Source of the DNA: Hyphomicrobiales bacterium | GTDB lineage: Bacteria; Pseudomonadota; Alphaproteobacteria; Rhizobiales; Rhizobiaceae | DNA length: 39,625 bases | Direction: 5' to 3' | Assembly: GCA_900472605.1 (NCBI GenBank) | Contig: UCJD01000026.1 | Coordinates: forward strand, 1-39,625 | Shown here: piece by piece, positions 17,977 to 27,330 of the stretch | Layout: each line of letters starts with the position of its first letter | How positions within the stretch are numbered: the first letter of the stretch is position 1 | Made by a program: the position numbers and the translations under genes | The notes under the pieces: generated by a model | Databases searched by the model: none | The model's input: the letters and a program-made list of their open reading frames with translations, nothing else | What the model was told of the DNA's origin: nothing

Positions 17977-20900
17977 TCAATGGAAATTGCGGCCCTTCGG
18001 CATGACCGATACCGTAGCCTCATCTCTCCCCCGGTTGTCTCGCGTGGTTATTCTTTTTTCCATCACCGCCTTCTCCAATGTCTCGTTGAGCTTCTTCTGG
18101 CGGGGATCTGCGGTCGGTCGGCGCGCTTCGTCCGAGCGGTCGCAGACGCCGAAGCGATTGGCCTCTTTCTGCAAGAGGCCCAGAGCATGCGTCATGTCCT
18201 CGATGTGATCGACAACCGTATGGATCACCCCGCTCTGGCTCTGTAGCTTCCCACGGATCTTCACGAGCCGGGCGCCCATGACGATGGCGCGGTATTTCTC
18301 GAAGGTCTTCGGCCAGACGATGGCATTGGCGACGCCGGTCTCATCCTCGAGCGTCATGAAGATCACGCCCTTGGCCGAGCCCGGGCGCTGGCGCACCAGG
18401 ACGAGGCCGGCGATCGCCACCCACCGGCCGTTCGGCACTTTGAGCAGGTCGACGCTGCGGGTGATGCCGATGCCACGCAATTCGTCACGCAGGAAGGACA
18501 GAGGATGCGCCTTGAGCGACAGGGACAGATACCGGTAGTCCTCGACCACCTGCTCTCCCGGTAGCATTTCAGGCAGCTTAGCCTCAGGTTCGACCTGCAG
18601 GTCGAGGTGAGATGCCTGGTCGAATAGCGGCAAGCGTTCTGCCGCGCTCTTCACATCCATCGCGCGAACCGCCCATAGCGCCTCGCGGCGGGACAGGCCG
18701 ATGCTGTTGAAGGCATCCGCGTCCGCCAGCCGCTCGATATCGGACTTGTCGAGGCCCGAGCGCAGCCAGAGATCGCGGATCGAGGTATAGCCGTATCCCC
18801 GGCGTGCCATCAGCTTCTCGCGTATGGCCTCCTCGGATAATCCCTTTACCTGGCGAAGGCCGAGGCGGACGGCGTGATTGGCCTTGATGACATCTGTCAT
18901 CTCGCGATGGCGAAAGTCGATCCGACGATCATCGAAGCGTCCGCCTTCCAGCAGGCAATCCCAATCCGAACTATTGATGTCGACCGGACGGATTTCCACC
19001 CCGTGCTCCCTGGCATCGCGGACCAGTTGCGCCGGCGCGTAGAAGCCCATCGGCTGCGAGTTCAGCATCGCCGCGCAGAAGACGTCGGGATAATAGGCCT
19101 TCATCCAGGACGAGGCGTAGACGAGCAGCGCGAAAGAGGCCGCATGGCTTTCCGGAAAGCCGTACTCACCAAACCCCTTGATCTGGTTGAAGCATTGCTG
19201 GGCGAATTCCCGAGGGTATTTCTTGGATACCATTCCGTCGATGAACCGCTGTTCGAAATTGCCGATGGTGCCGGTGCGCTTGAACGTTGCCATGGCGCGG
19301 CGCAGTTGGTCGGCCTCGGCAGGCTCAAAGCCCGCCGCTGTGATGGCGATCTGCATGGCCTGTTCCTGAAAGAGCGGCACTCCAAGCGTTCGCTCAAGGA
19401 CGCCTTCCAACTCCGGGCTTGGATAGTCGATAGGGATACCTTTCCGCCGTTGTTCCCTTCGCTTCAGATAGGGATGAACCATGTCACCCTGGATAGGCCC
19501 AGGCCGGACGATGGCGACCTCGATGACGAGGTCGTAAAATCTTCTCGGCCGCAGGCGCGGCAGCATGCTCATCTGCGCCCGGCTTTCGATCTGGAACACA
19601 CCCAGCGTATCGGCCCGGCACATCATGTCGTAGACCGGCGCTTCGTCCTCATGGGTATCGTTGCCAAGATCGGCCAACGTCTTCTTCACGTCGTAGTGCA
19701 GCAGCAGCAGATCGAATGCCTTGCGCAGGCAGGTCAGCATCCCGAGCGCCAGGACATCGACCTTGAGGATTTTCAGATTGTCGAGATCGTCCTTGTCCCA
19801 TTCGATCATGTAGCGATCCGGCATCGCCGTATTCATGATCGGCACGACCTCATCGAGCCGGTCGCGCGTGATGACGAAACCGCCCACATGCTGAGTGAGA
19901 TGGCGGGGAAAGCCTAGCAGTTCGGAAGCGTATTGCAGGACGTGGTTGGTTACCGGGTTTCCCGTGTCGAGGCCTGCGGCTCTTGCTTCCCGCTCAGATA
20001 GCTTGTCATCCGACCAGCCCCAGACCAGGCTGCCGATCGCCGATTGCACATCCTCCGACAAGCCGAATGCCTTTGCGACCTCGCGACCTGCGGAACGGGT
20101 GCGGTAGCTGGTAACGGCCGCCGTCAGTCCAGCGTGCTCCTTGCCATAGCGCTTATAGATATGCTGGATGACCTCTTCGCGCCGATCATGTTCGAAATCG
20201 ACGTCGATATCCGGTGGCTCGTCGCGGTCCGTCGACATGAAGCGGTCGAACAGCAACACGCTTTTCTCAGGATTAACCTCCGTGACCTCGAGGCAGTAGC
20301 AGATGACCGAATTGGCGGCCGAGCCGCGGCCCTGACAAAGAATCTTGAGCTCATACCGGGCATGCATGATGATGCGGTGCACCGTCAGGAAATAGGGCGC
20401 GTATTGCTTCTGTCTTACGAGGTCCAGTTCGTAGGCGATCTGCTCCCGCGTCTTTTCCTTGATGCCTCCAGGAAAACGCCTTGCCGCTCCCGCCCATGTC
20501 AGGCGCTCCAATGTTTCGTAAGGGGTTTCGCCCGCGTCATTCTCATCGGGATAATTGTGTTTCAACTCGTCCAGGCAGAAGCGCAGCCTAGAGAAGAATT
20601 TCTCCGTGTTGGCGATGGCATCTGGGTAATCCCTGAAAAGCCGTGCCATCTCCCTTCCATGCTTCAGATAGCGCTCGGCATTCGGCGCCAGCAGAAAGCC
20701 GGCTTCCGGGATCGTCACGTGCTCCCTTATCGAGGTGACGATATCAGACAGCGGGCGGCGGGTGGTGTCGTGATAGAGCGGCTGATTGGAAGCGATAAGG
20801 GGCACGCGATTGCGGGCGGCGAGGATCGAAATCACCGCAAAGACGCGCTTGTCACGCCCGTCATATGAGGGTGTCATCGCCATGTAGAGCCTGTCACGGA

Positions 20901-21423
20901 AGCGGGCGCGTAGACGACCGACGCAGGCTTCGAATGTGTCGCAACGCTGGGGATCGCCGGCAACGATAGGATCGGGGATGATGGCCAGCATCATCTGGTC
21001 GCCCCATTCCAGAAGATCGTCTTCCTTAAGCACACAGTTGCCCTTGTCCGCGCGCAGATTGCCGGTGCTCAACAGACGGCAGAGATGTGCCCAACCCTTT
21101 CGATTTTGAGGGTAGGCCAGAATATCGGGTGTTGCATCTGAGAAGACCAGCCGGGCGCCGGGTTGGAGACGGACCGGATCAAGGACGTCCTCGGGGTTCT
21201 CTCCCTTTTCCAGCAGGCCCTGTTCTTTCCGCTCGAACTTCTTTCGAAGCGCTTTTGCCTGGGCATGCGCCCTGACCACACCGGCGACCGAATTACGGTC
21301 GGCGATGCCGATGCCTCCCAGGTTCAGGACCGCGGCTTGCAGCACCATCTCCTCAGGTTTCGAAGCCCCTTCCAGAAAGGAAAAGTTGGTCTTGGCGCCG
21401 ATCTCGAAGAAAGCCTGGGTCAT
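17977..21423 (-). CDS. dnaE2: Error-prone DNA polymerase III alpha-like subunit DnaE2 (ImuC)
   Basis: C-family DNA polymerase that bypasses lesions and causes damage-induced mutation together with ImuA and ImuB. It has 1148 residues. The N-terminal PHP domain starts [27 protein letters not shown]. The polymerase core shows [20 protein letters not shown] and the catalytic Asp cluster in [25 protein letters not shown] (about 405-430), then [23 protein letters not shown] (here [10 protein letters not shown]) and [18 protein letters not shown]. An OB-fold follows near 1000 ([29 protein letters not shown]). The start overlaps imuB by 4 nt. It is the third gene of an SOS-controlled imuA-imuB-dnaE2 cassette. 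Confidence 0.97.
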   Translation of the reverse strand: MTQAFFEIGAKTNFSFLEGASKPEEMVLQAAVLNLGGIGIADRNSVAGVVRAHAQAKALRKKFERKEQGLLEKGENPEDVLDPVRLQPGARLVFSDATPDILAYPQNRKGWAHLCRLLSTGNLRADKGNCVLKEDDLLEWGDQMMLAIIPDPIVAGDPQRCDTFEACVGRLRARFRDRLYMAMTPSYDGRDKRVFAVISILAARNRVPLIASNQPLYHDTTRRPLSDIVTSIREHVTIPEAGFLLAPNAERYLKHGREMARLFRDYPDAIANTEKFFSRLRFCLDELKHNYPDENDAGETPYETLERLTWAGAARRFPGGIKEKTREQIAYELDLVRQKQYAPYFLTVHRIIMHARYELKILCQGRGSAANSVICYCLEVTEVNPEKSVLLFDRFMSTDRDEPPDIDVDFEHDRREEVIQHIYKRYGKEHAGLTAAVTSYRTRSAGREVAKAFGLSEDVQSAIGSLVWGWSDDKLSEREARAAGLDTGNPVTNHVLQYASELLGFPRHLTQHVGGFVITRDRLDEVVPIMNTAMPDRYMIEWDKDDLDNLKILKVDVLALGMLTCLRKAFDLLLLHYDVKKTLADLGNDTHEDEAPVYDMMCRADTLGVFQIESRAQMSMLPRLRPRRFYDLVIEVAIVRPGPIQGDMVHPYLKRREQRRKGIPIDYPSPELEGVLERTLGVPLFQEQAMQIAITAAGFEPAEADQLRRAMATFKRTGTIGNFEQRFIDGMVSKKYPREFAQQCFNQIKGFGEYGFPESHAASFALLVYASSWMKAYYPDVFCAAMLNSQPMGFYAPAQLVRDAREHGVEIRPVDINSSDWDCLLEGGRFDDRRIDFRHREMTDVIKANHAVRLGLRQVKGLSEEAIREKLMARRGYGYTSIRDLWLRSGLDKSDIERLADADAFNSIGLSRREALWAVRAMDVKSAAERLPLFDQASHLDLQVEPEAKLPEMLPGEQVVEDYRYLSLSLKAHPLSFLRDELRGIGITRSVDLLKVPNGRWVAIAGLVLVRQRPGSAKGVIFMTLEDETGVANAIVWPKTFEKYRAIVMGARLVKIRGKLQSQSGVIHTVVDHIEDMTHALGLLQKEANRFGVCDRSDEARRPTADPRQKKLNETLEKAVMEKRITTRDNRGRDEATVSVMPKGRNFH

Positions 21424-23027
21424 GAGAACATCCCGTGCATGTACCAGCTCTGCGTCTCATCCTGGCCGTACAGGCCCTTGCGATAGATCCAGAAGCGGTG
21501 CCCCTGATCATCCTCGACACGGAAATAATCGCGGGGCTGCGTATCCTTGCCGTCGAGCCACCATTCCATGGCAAGCCGCTCCGGTCCCTCGCTTTTGACG
21601 ACACGGTGGCGCATGCGGCGCCAGTGAAAATTGGCCGGCGCGCCATCCGGAACCTCGATGGCAAAGGCATCCATCGGTTCCGCCCTTTCCAGGAGGCGTG
21701 CGGGTCTCTCGCCGCGTGAGGGGGCGGGATTGCCCGGCGGGGTCTTCGCGGAGAGACCGTCGATGGCGGGAACAGAAATCACAGCCCTTTCGGGCAGATG
21801 GCTTTCGCGCTGCTGGAAAGTGTGCAGGCAATCTGATCCCAACCGTGCGGAGACGCGATCGACGAAGGCTGCCAGCGAAGCATCCTTCTGCTGATGTCCC
21901 TCGAAGTCGCTCTGAGCCGTGTCGAATGCTTCGTGGCGCAAGACATTGAGACGCAGGATTTCAAATCCGTAGCCAGCATCGAGCTCGTCATGGACGGCCT
22001 GCAGGCGTTCGGTGAACAGGACGGCGATGCGCCTTGGTTCACGCAGCGGCCTTGTCGTGCCGGCCGCGATGCGGAAGACCTTGCCATCGACGCGAAACAG
22101 GACGAGTTCGAAAACGCGTCCGCCAACGCCGCGTGCCTCCAGCGACGGTTTCAGCGCATGGGCGATCTGATCGGTGACGTATAGAATTTCCTCTTCCGCG
22201 GCGACCGGTTCTATCAACCGGCGCTCGGCCGAGAGGCTGGCGACGGGCAGGCGCGGTGATATCGGCTCCTCGTCCGTTCCAAGCACCTGATCAAGCCGCA
22301 ACAGCACGTTTGCGCCGAAACGGCGGGTCAGCGGCGCACGCGGGGTTTCCATCAGGTCGCCAATATACTTCAGGCCCATCTTGTTGAGTGCTGCGACCGT
22401 GTCGTCCGAGAGACGGAGTGCGGCGACCGGGAGAGGGGCAACGACCCGCTCAGTCTCATCTGCGTCGATTACGCCTCCCTGGCCGAAGCGGCTGATCGCC
22501 CAGGACAGGCCGGGGGAGGAGGTGATGGCGCCCCTGACGTCTATGCCCATTTGAAGGAGCCTGGACAGGACATCCTTGAAGAGCGCCTTTTCGCCGCCGA
22601 AGAGGTGAGCGCAGCCGGTGATATCGAGAAACAGGCCATCTCTGCCGTCAAGCGCCACCAGCGGCGTATAGCGGTCGCACCAATCGGCGATGCCTTCGAG
22701 AAATCGCAGGTCGGCGCCCGGGTCCTCCTCGATCACCTCGATCGTCGGGTAAATGGCGCGAGCTTCGGCGACCCCCATGCTCTTTTTCAGGTTGATCGCT
22801 TCGGCTGCCTCGTCCAGTGCCGTCAGCCGCATGGCGTTGGCGTGGCGGCCGGAGCAGACGATCGGCGGCGTCTCAGGACGATTGCGCAAACGCCAGGAGA
22901 GACCCCACTTCTTCCTGGATATGCGATCGGTCGGCAGATGCGGGAAATGCAGCGCCAGAATGCGCTGAGCGTTCGCCTGGAAAGCGAGTGTCGGCTGATG
23001 GGCGGACAGGGAAAAACCGGCGGTCAT
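21420..23027 (-). CDS. imuB: Y-family polymerase-like mutasome protein ImuB
   Basis: A 535-residue protein related to DinB. In characterised cassettes it bridges the beta clamp, ImuA and DnaE2 and is not itself a polymerase. That fits here: the usual catalytic SIDE motif is replaced by [16 protein letters not shown] (about 125-140), and the first motif reads [15 protein letters not shown] without the acidic pair. Later parts include [20 protein letters not shown], the HhH-like [21 protein letters not shown] and a little-finger region with [19 protein letters not shown]. Start: ATG 23027 gives [14 protein letters not shown], with GGAG 10 nt upstream; the frame stays open to 23171. This start lies inside imuA, an overlap of 155 nt. 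The end overlaps dnaE2 by 4 nt. Confidence 0.92.
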   Translation of the reverse strand: MTAGFSLSAHQPTLAFQANAQRILALHFPHLPTDRISRKKWGLSWRLRNRPETPPIVCSGRHANAMRLTALDEAAEAINLKKSMGVAEARAIYPTIEVIEEDPGADLRFLEGIADWCDRYTPLVALDGRDGLFLDITGCAHLFGGEKALFKDVLSRLLQMGIDVRGAITSSPGLSWAISRFGQGGVIDADETERVVAPLPVAALRLSDDTVAALNKMGLKYIGDLMETPRAPLTRRFGANVLLRLDQVLGTDEEPISPRLPVASLSAERRLIEPVAAEEEILYVTDQIAHALKPSLEARGVGGRVFELVLFRVDGKVFRIAAGTTRPLREPRRIAVLFTERLQAVHDELDAGYGFEILRLNVLRHEAFDTAQSDFEGHQQKDASLAAFVDRVSARLGSDCLHTFQQRESHLPERAVISVPAIDGLSAKTPPGNPAPSRGERPARLLERAEPMDAFAIEVPDGAPANFHWRRMRHRVVKSEGPERLAMEWWLDGKDTQPRDYFRVEDDQGHRFWIYRKGLYGQDETQSWYMHGMFS

Positions 23028-23823
23028 GGGGGTTCCACTCCAGAAGAATGGAGAAGGGAGCCGGGTTTCGGCTTTTCTCCAGGGTAAGGCGAAAGATCGG
23101 ATTGCCGATGCTGCCGCCCAGCATCGAACCATCAGGCAAGGGCCGCGCCTTTGATGGCGCGGGTTCGGCAAGGAAGCGGAAGATAGCGCTGCTGGCCTCT
23201 TCTTCCGCTGCCTGCCGCAACAGGAAAAGCGGGCGGCGCGATGCCTTTGCCCGCAGGTTGAGACGGCGGCTTTCCGTCAGGCCAAAGAGCCTGGGATTGC
23301 CGCGAACCTCAAGAATGGTTGCCGGAAAGACGCCGCTCTCGACAGCGGTTTCCGCCAGCCATAGCGCATCCTCCAGCTTTTTCGGCGCGGCGTGCAGGAA
23401 GAGCCGCGGCTTCAGGCCGAAATCGCTCAGGCCGACGGCATAGGGCCGCCCCGCCTCCATCGTCGCCACCGTGTCGGCGATCCAAAGGATCGGCAAGTGA
23501 GCGTTCGCACCCTCCTCGCCGCCGTGCTGGAGCATGGCGGCGATTGCCAGAACGAAGCCGCTGCTTGCGCCGGCATTGCGCAGCAGCGTTGTGCGGATTT
23601 CGGTCAGGCCATCGAGCGGCAGGCCGCCGTCGAGAGCCTCATCCAGAGCAGGAATTCCAAGCGGCAGACGCAGGGCGTCTTCGATCCCGGGCTTGTCGAG
23701 AATGGTGTCGGCCAACGCCTGGCTTTCCGCCGCCGCCAATGCCGGCAACGGTTTTCCTTCAAGCTTTGCAATGGTTTCGCGGAGCGCAAAAAGTCGCTCG
23801 CGCGCCACGGCCGACTGTGCCAC
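22873..23823 (-). CDS. imuA: Mutasome protein ImuA (SulA/RecA-like fold)
   Basis: First gene of the damage-inducible mutasome. It has 316 residues from GTG 23823 (MAQSAVARERLFALRETIAKLEG); GGAG lies 7 nt upstream. The longer frame to 23892 crosses the SOS box and promoter and is unlikely to be translated. The ImuA family pattern is visible: LPLGIPALDEALDGGLPLDGLTEI, then a RecA-like strand series (FVLAIAAML, LPILWIADTVATMEAGRPYAVGL, PATILEVRGNPRLFGLTESRRL). In related systems ImuA binds ImuB and RecA; it has no clear Walker A. The 3' part overlaps imuB by 155 nt in another frame. Confidence 0.9.
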   Translation of the reverse strand: MAQSAVARERLFALRETIAKLEGKPLPALAAAESQALADTILDKPGIEDALRLPLGIPALDEALDGGLPLDGLTEIRTTLLRNAGASSGFVLAIAAMLQHGGEEGANAHLPILWIADTVATMEAGRPYAVGLSDFGLKPRLFLHAAPKKLEDALWLAETAVESGVFPATILEVRGNPRLFGLTESRRLNLRAKASRRPLFLLRQAAEEEASSAIFRFLAEPAPSKARPLPDGSMLGGSIGNPIFRLTLEKSRNPAPFSILLEWNPHDRRFFPVRPSADTRFPGERSAHSGAAFPASADRSHIQEEVGSLLAFAQSS

Positions 23824-23845
23824 GACGTCACTCCATCTATCAGAT

Positions 23846-23860
23846 GTTCCTATTATGTTC
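23846..23860. promoter_or_regulatory. LexA (SOS) box of the imuA-imuB-dnaE2 operon
   Basis: GTTC-CTATTAT-GTTC is a perfect match to the alphaproteobacterial LexA site GTTC-N7-GTTC (direct repeat). On the minus strand it reads GAAC-N7-GAAC and lies 22 bp before the imuA GTG, where it would cover the start of transcription. This predicts induction by DNA damage. Confidence 0.9.
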
Positions 23861-23933
23861 TTATGGATTCCAGAGCTGGACCGAAGAGTCAACAGCCGTT
23901 TGATGTGAATTTATTCCTGCCCTTGATTCCGCT

Positions 23934-23962
23934 CTCGAAAATCAGCTGCAAAGGCTCTATAT
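23934..23962 (+). promoter_or_regulatory. Candidate promoter of the metallopeptidase gene
   Basis: A perfect CTATAT -10 box (23957-23962) has a weak -35 CTCGAA (23934-23939) at 17 bp. The transcript would begin near 23970, just before AAAGGAAAGGAG and the ATG at 23987. Confidence 0.4.
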
Positions 23963-23986
23963 GGGCGACAAAGGAAAGGAGCTTTT

Positions 23987-24424
23987 ATGGCTCGCATAGA
24001 CCAGAGCGACAATTGGCAGGATCGCCACGCTCCGACAATCAGCACGTTCGAGTCGCTCGCGATGGAGGCTTATAGCCATCTGCCGGACGAATTCCGTGCG
24101 TTGACGACCAATCTGACGATCGAAATCGAAGACTTTCCCGATGACGAGGTGTTCGAGGACATGGCGCTGGAAACGCCGTTCGATCTACTCGGCCTGTTCG
24201 AGGGGCGCGGAATTTCCGAGCGCTTTACCATGGAAACGGGTGAGCTTCCCAACCGCATCCGTCTCTACCGGCGGCCGATCCTCGATTACTGGGCCGAGAA
24301 CGATGAAACGCTTGGCGATATCATCACCCACGTGCTGATCCACGAGATCGGCCACCATTTCGGTCTCAGCGACGACGACATGGAGCGGATCGAGGCGAGC
24401 GCCGAAGAGGCGGCCGAGCGCTAG
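23987..24424 (+). CDS. Metallopeptidase family protein (zincin-like, PF06262 type)
   Basis: A small acidic protein of 145 residues. It ends in a zincin motif, VLIHEIGHHFGLSDDDMERIE (about 117-137), where HExxH binds zinc and the following Asp cluster is typical of the TTHA0227-like metallopeptidase family. The preceding NRIRLYRRPI and FDLLGLFEG motifs also fit. No signal peptide is seen, so it is cytoplasmic; its substrate is unknown. The strong site AAAGGAAAGGAG supports the start. It is divergent from the SOS cassette but has its own promoter, so joint control is not implied. Confidence 0.88.
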   Translation: MARIDQSDNWQDRHAPTISTFESLAMEAYSHLPDEFRALTTNLTIEIEDFPDDEVFEDMALETPFDLLGLFEGRGISERFTMETGELPNRIRLYRRPILDYWAENDETLGDIITHVLIHEIGHHFGLSDDDMERIEASAEEAAER

Positions 24425-24463
24425 GCGCTGGCTCTTCAGAAGGCACACCTCTCCTAGGAAATC

Positions 24464-24673
24464 TTACTGCTCGGAGAGCTTCATGTCGGGGTGGTAGTCC
24501 TTGCCTTCGACATGCTTGACGATTGCCTGGGCACAGATCACCTGGCCCGTCTGCGCATTGAAGGTGAGCGACGGGGAGCCGTTCAGCGACCAGCCCTTGT
24601 TGAGGGCATCGGTTACGCGGTGGCAGAACGCGGCGTCGTCCTGGCCGGTCAGAAGGCGGTAGAGCTTCATCAC
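24464..24673 (-). CDS. DUF1737 domain protein
   Basis: A 69-residue protein. MMKLYRLLTGQDDAAFCHRVTDALNKGW, then a middle SPSLTFNAQTGQVICAQAIVKHVEGKDYHPDMKL, match the small DUF1737 family. No function is known. It starts 8 nt after the stop of the CoA lyase gene upstream on the same strand, so the two are co-transcribed. The second Met may be the true start. No membrane segment or signal is present. Confidence 0.85.
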   Translation of the reverse strand: MMKLYRLLTGQDDAAFCHRVTDALNKGWSLNGSPSLTFNAQTGQVICAQAIVKHVEGKDYHPDMKLSEQ

Positions 24674-24681
24674 ATCGTCTT

Positions 24682-25605
24682 TCAGTTTGCCGTCTGGCCT
24701 TTCGCCTTCAGGCGTTCTGCAATCAGGCGGGCTTTATGAACCAGAGTTTCCGCCTGGACAAGATGCAGTCGCTCGATCATGCGTCCGCCGACATTGATGA
24801 CGTTGAGGCCATCCGTGGCGGGGTCGGCGAAGGCTTTTATGACGGCCTCAGCTTCGGCGATGGCGGATGCGTCCGGCCCGAAATGCCGGTTGGCGGGTTC
24901 GATCTGAGCGGGATGGATCAGCATCTTGCCATCGAAGCCCATGGCGCGTGCCTCGGCGCATTCGGTGTCGAAGCCATCGATATCCTTGAAATCGTTGAAG
25001 ACGCTGTCGATGGCGCAGAGGCCGTAAGCGCGTACGGCGAGGATCACCTGCATCAGCCAGGGCACAAGATACTGCCGGCCGGGCTGCGGCAGCACGCCGG
25101 TTTCCTTTCTGAGGTCATTGAGGCCAACGACGAAGCAATCGAGCCTTGAGCCCGCTGTTCGACCAGCCTCGGCGATGGCCGCGGCATTGAGGATGCCGCG
25201 TGGGGTCTCGATCATCGCCCAGATCCGCACTTCATCCGGCGCATCGGCATCGCCTAGAAGATCTCCGACCGACATCACGTCCTGCGGTTCGTTGACCTTC
25301 GGCAGCAGGATGGCATCCGGCTCCAGCGTGCTCACGAGCTCCATATCGGCACGGCCCCAGGCGGTGTCGAGGCCGTTGATGCGGATGATGCGTTCCTTGC
25401 CCTCAAGCGGCTTGCTGCGGAAAAAGTTGGCCAGGTTTTCGCGCGCTTCGGCCTTTTTCTCGGGCGCCACGGAATCCTCGAGATCGAAGATCACCGCATC
25501 GCAATCGAGCTGATGGGTCTTTTCCAGGGCGCGAGGGTTGATCGCGGGAACGCTCAGCACCGAGCGGCGCAGGTTCATCGAACGGGTGAGGGGAGACTGG
25601 CTCAT
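24682..25605 (-). CDS. CoA ester lyase, HpcH/HpaI (CitE-like) family
   Basis: A 307-residue TIM-barrel enzyme of the CitE / malyl-CoA lyase family, which splits or thioesterifies 3-hydroxyacyl-CoA compounds with Mg2+. Family features are RRSVLSVPAINPRALEK (CoA end), DAVIFDLEDSVAPEKKAEAR (metal-binding Glu/Asp and catalytic Arg region), RINGLDTAWGRADME, ILLPKVNEP, IWAMIETPRGILNA (second metal Glu) and FDGKMLIHPAQIEPAN. It lacks the partner CitD and CitF genes, so it is not part of citrate lyase; malyl-CoA, citramalyl-CoA or a related thioester is the likely substrate. ATG 25605 is preferred over GTG 25608. It is followed by the DUF1737 gene. Confidence 0.9.
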   Translation of the reverse strand: MSQSPLTRSMNLRRSVLSVPAINPRALEKTHQLDCDAVIFDLEDSVAPEKKAEARENLANFFRSKPLEGKERIIRINGLDTAWGRADMELVSTLEPDAILLPKVNEPQDVMSVGDLLGDADAPDEVRIWAMIETPRGILNAAAIAEAGRTAGSRLDCFVVGLNDLRKETGVLPQPGRQYLVPWLMQVILAVRAYGLCAIDSVFNDFKDIDGFDTECAEARAMGFDGKMLIHPAQIEPANRHFGPDASAIAEAEAVIKAFADPATDGLNVINVGGRMIERLHLVQAETLVHKARLIAERLKAKGQTAN

Positions 25606-25692
25606 CACGAATGTGTGTCAAGCTTTGTGACCGATGGCAAGACAACAAAAAGCCATGCTTATCTTGCAGAAGACAAGCTGAAGGACCACATT

Positions 25693-25707
25693 CCTTTCCT
25701 AGAAAGG
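25693..25707 (+). promoter_or_regulatory. Small hairpin that covers a ribosome-binding site
   Basis: The perfect inverted repeat CCTTTC-CTA-GAAAGG ends 10 nt before the ATG at 25718. Its 3' arm is the only Shine-Dalgarno-like sequence of the gene. The stem could therefore limit translation. Confidence 0.4.
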
Positions 25708-25717
25708 TTTCAAACCC

Positions 25718-25960
25718 ATGCAGAATATTCGTTCCGTCTTCCTTTTGCTCGCAGGCATCACCGCATTCGCAGCATTGGCGCTTTTCACCTTTTCGGTGAC
25801 GCTCGCCGTTGGCGCCATTCTGACGGTGCTGATGGTCGGTCGCGCGCTTTCGCTGAAGATGAAGACGGCTCCGGTCTGTGCAAGGGCGAAGTCCAAGACG
25901 CGCGATGGTCAACCTATGCGCATCTGGAACGACGGTCGCGGCACGATCATTGATCTCTGA
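25718..25960 (+). CDS. Small hypothetical membrane protein
   Basis: An 80-residue protein. Two hydrophobic stretches (about 7-24 VFLLLAGITAFAALALF and 26-42 VTLAVGAILTVLMVGRA) are followed by a basic tail ending in RIWNDGRGTIIDL. I recognise no named family, but the hydrophobic pattern, the basic positive-inside tail and the AAAGG upstream suggest a real inner-membrane protein. The neighbours give no clue: a divergent CoA lyase before it and a VOC protein after it. Confidence 0.65.
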   Translation: MQNIRSVFLLLAGITAFAALALFTFSVTLAVGAILTVLMVGRALSLKMKTAPVCARAKSKTRDGQPMRIWNDGRGTIIDL

Positions 25961-26102
25961 AAGCCGTTTTCCACGAGCTCTCCTGGCATACGTATTTATT
26001 TCATTCGGTCTGTCGGCTGGCGTTTTGTCCGCGCGTCCTAGATGCGGCACGGCTTGTGTCTGCACAAGCATCAAGCCTGGGCATCACGCAATGGAGGACT
26101 GC

Positions 26103-26531
26103 ATGGACAGCGAAACGCAAACCGGCCAGACGGCCATGCCGCCGGTCAAGAACGGTTTACTGCCTTATATCACGGTCGATGGTGCGCTGAAGGCGGCGGA
26201 ATTCTACAGACAAGCGTTCGGCGCCGAGGAGGCATTCGTCGTGCCGCCCGATGAAAAGGGGCGCACGATGCATGTGCATCTCTACATCAACGGCAGTTCG
26301 CTGATGCTGAGCGACGCCTATCCCGAGCACGGCCATCCCTTTCGGCCACATCAGGGTTTCTCGCTGCAGCTCGTCGTCGACGATATCGATCTGTGGTGGG
26401 ACCGAGCGGTAAAGGCCGGCGTCGAGGTCGTCATGCCCGTCGAGCGCATGTTCTGGGGCGACCGCTATGGTCAGCTGCGCGATCCCTTCGGCGTCTCCTG
26501 GGCGATGAACGAGCCCGCCAAGGCCGGCTAG
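26103..26531 (+). CDS. VOC family protein (glyoxalase/bleomycin-resistance fold, PhnB-like)
   Basis: A 142-residue protein starting at ATG 26103 with GGAGG 5 nt upstream; an ATG at 26091 is possible and the open frame reaches further up. The single VOC domain reads GLLPYITVDGALKAAEFYRQAFGAEEAF, then HVHLYINGSSLMLSDAYPEHG, FSLQLVVDDIDLWWDRAVKAGVEVVMPVERMFWGDRYGQLRDPFGVSWAMNE. This is the PhnB/YdhR-like arrangement with His and Glu metal ligands. The function is unknown; such proteins may be dioxygenases, epimerases or drug-binding proteins. Confidence 0.87.
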   Translation: MDSETQTGQTAMPPVKNGLLPYITVDGALKAAEFYRQAFGAEEAFVVPPDEKGRTMHVHLYINGSSLMLSDAYPEHGHPFRPHQGFSLQLVVDDIDLWWDRAVKAGVEVVMPVERMFWGDRYGQLRDPFGVSWAMNEPAKAG

Positions 26532-26658
26532 ATCAGTCGCGCTCGGCCGGACGATTCTTCAGGGCGCTGGCCGGGGCTGCAGATTCCCCTTCATTTTGCC
26601 GGGAAACTGGACTAAACGCTGATCAACACACTATCTCTGCCGAACTGGAGGCCAGGCC

Positions 26659-27267
26659 ATGGAAAAATTCACCAAGCTGACGGGCGTCGCCGCCCCTCTG
26701 CCGGTTGTCAACATCGACACCGACATGATCATTCCGAAGGATTACCTGAAGACGATCAAGCGCACCGGCCTCGGCAAGGGTCTCTTCGCGGAAGCCCGCT
26801 ACAATGAAGACGGCACGCCGAACGAGGATTTCGTCCTCAACAAGCCGGCCTACCAGAACGCCAAGATCCTCGTCGCCGGCGACAATTTCGGCTGCGGCTC
26901 TTCGCGCGAGCATGCGCCGTGGGCGCTTCTCGATTTCGGCATTCGCTGCGTGATCTCCACCAGCTTCGCCGACATCTTCTACAACAACTGTTTCAAGAAC
27001 GGTATTTTGCCGATCAAGGTCAGCCCGGAAAATCTCGAAAAGCTCTTGGACGACGCCTCGCGCGGCTCCAACGCCATTCTGACGGTTGATCTGGAGAACA
27101 TGGAAATCACCGGTCCTGACGGCGGCTCGATCAAGTTCGATCTCGATGCCTTCAAGCGTCACTGCATGCTGAACGGTCTCGACGATATCGGCCTGACGAT
27201 GGAAAAGGGCAAGGAAATCGATCAGTTCGAAAAGGCCAACGCCGCTTCCCATCCTTGGGCCGCGTAA
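26659..27267 (+). CDS. leuD: 3-isopropylmalate dehydratase small subunit
   Basis: Small subunit of isopropylmalate isomerase, step two of leucine synthesis, which acts with the 4Fe-4S subunit LeuC (not in this window). It has 202 residues. It begins [26 protein letters not shown] and carries the swivel-domain motif [20 protein letters not shown], which shapes substrate choice. The ribosome-binding site GGAGG lies 9 nt upstream. It is followed by its own terminator (27292-27322). leuB is 1.2 kb downstream, separated by a dehydratase on the other strand. Confidence 0.97.
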   Translation: MEKFTKLTGVAAPLPVVNIDTDMIIPKDYLKTIKRTGLGKGLFAEARYNEDGTPNEDFVLNKPAYQNAKILVAGDNFGCGSSREHAPWALLDFGIRCVISTSFADIFYNNCFKNGILPIKVSPENLEKLLDDASRGSNAILTVDLENMEITGPDGGSIKFDLDAFKRHCMLNGLDDIGLTMEKGKEIDQFEKANAASHPWAA

Positions 27268-27291
27268 GCGCTTCGACAGGATTGCATGATC

Positions 27292-27322
27292 AAGCCGGTG
27301 GGGTCTCTTCCGCCGGCTTTTT
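27292..27322 (+). terminator. Rho-independent terminator after leuD
   Basis: A 10-bp stem (27292-27301 with 27310-27319, one T-G pair) has an 8-nt loop and is followed by T residues (CTTTTTCTTT). It sits just before the stop of the convergent dehydratase gene at 27331. Confidence 0.85.
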
Positions 27323-27330
27323 CTTTGGCT

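Noticed and set aside
18874..19917. 347-codon plus-strand frame inside dnaE2
   Set aside because: Antisense to the polymerase core, including the catalytic Asp region; no independent start signal.
23846..23892. Longer imuA starting at 23892
   Set aside because: It would place the LexA box and likely promoter inside the coding region; GTG 23823 has a proper ribosome-binding site.
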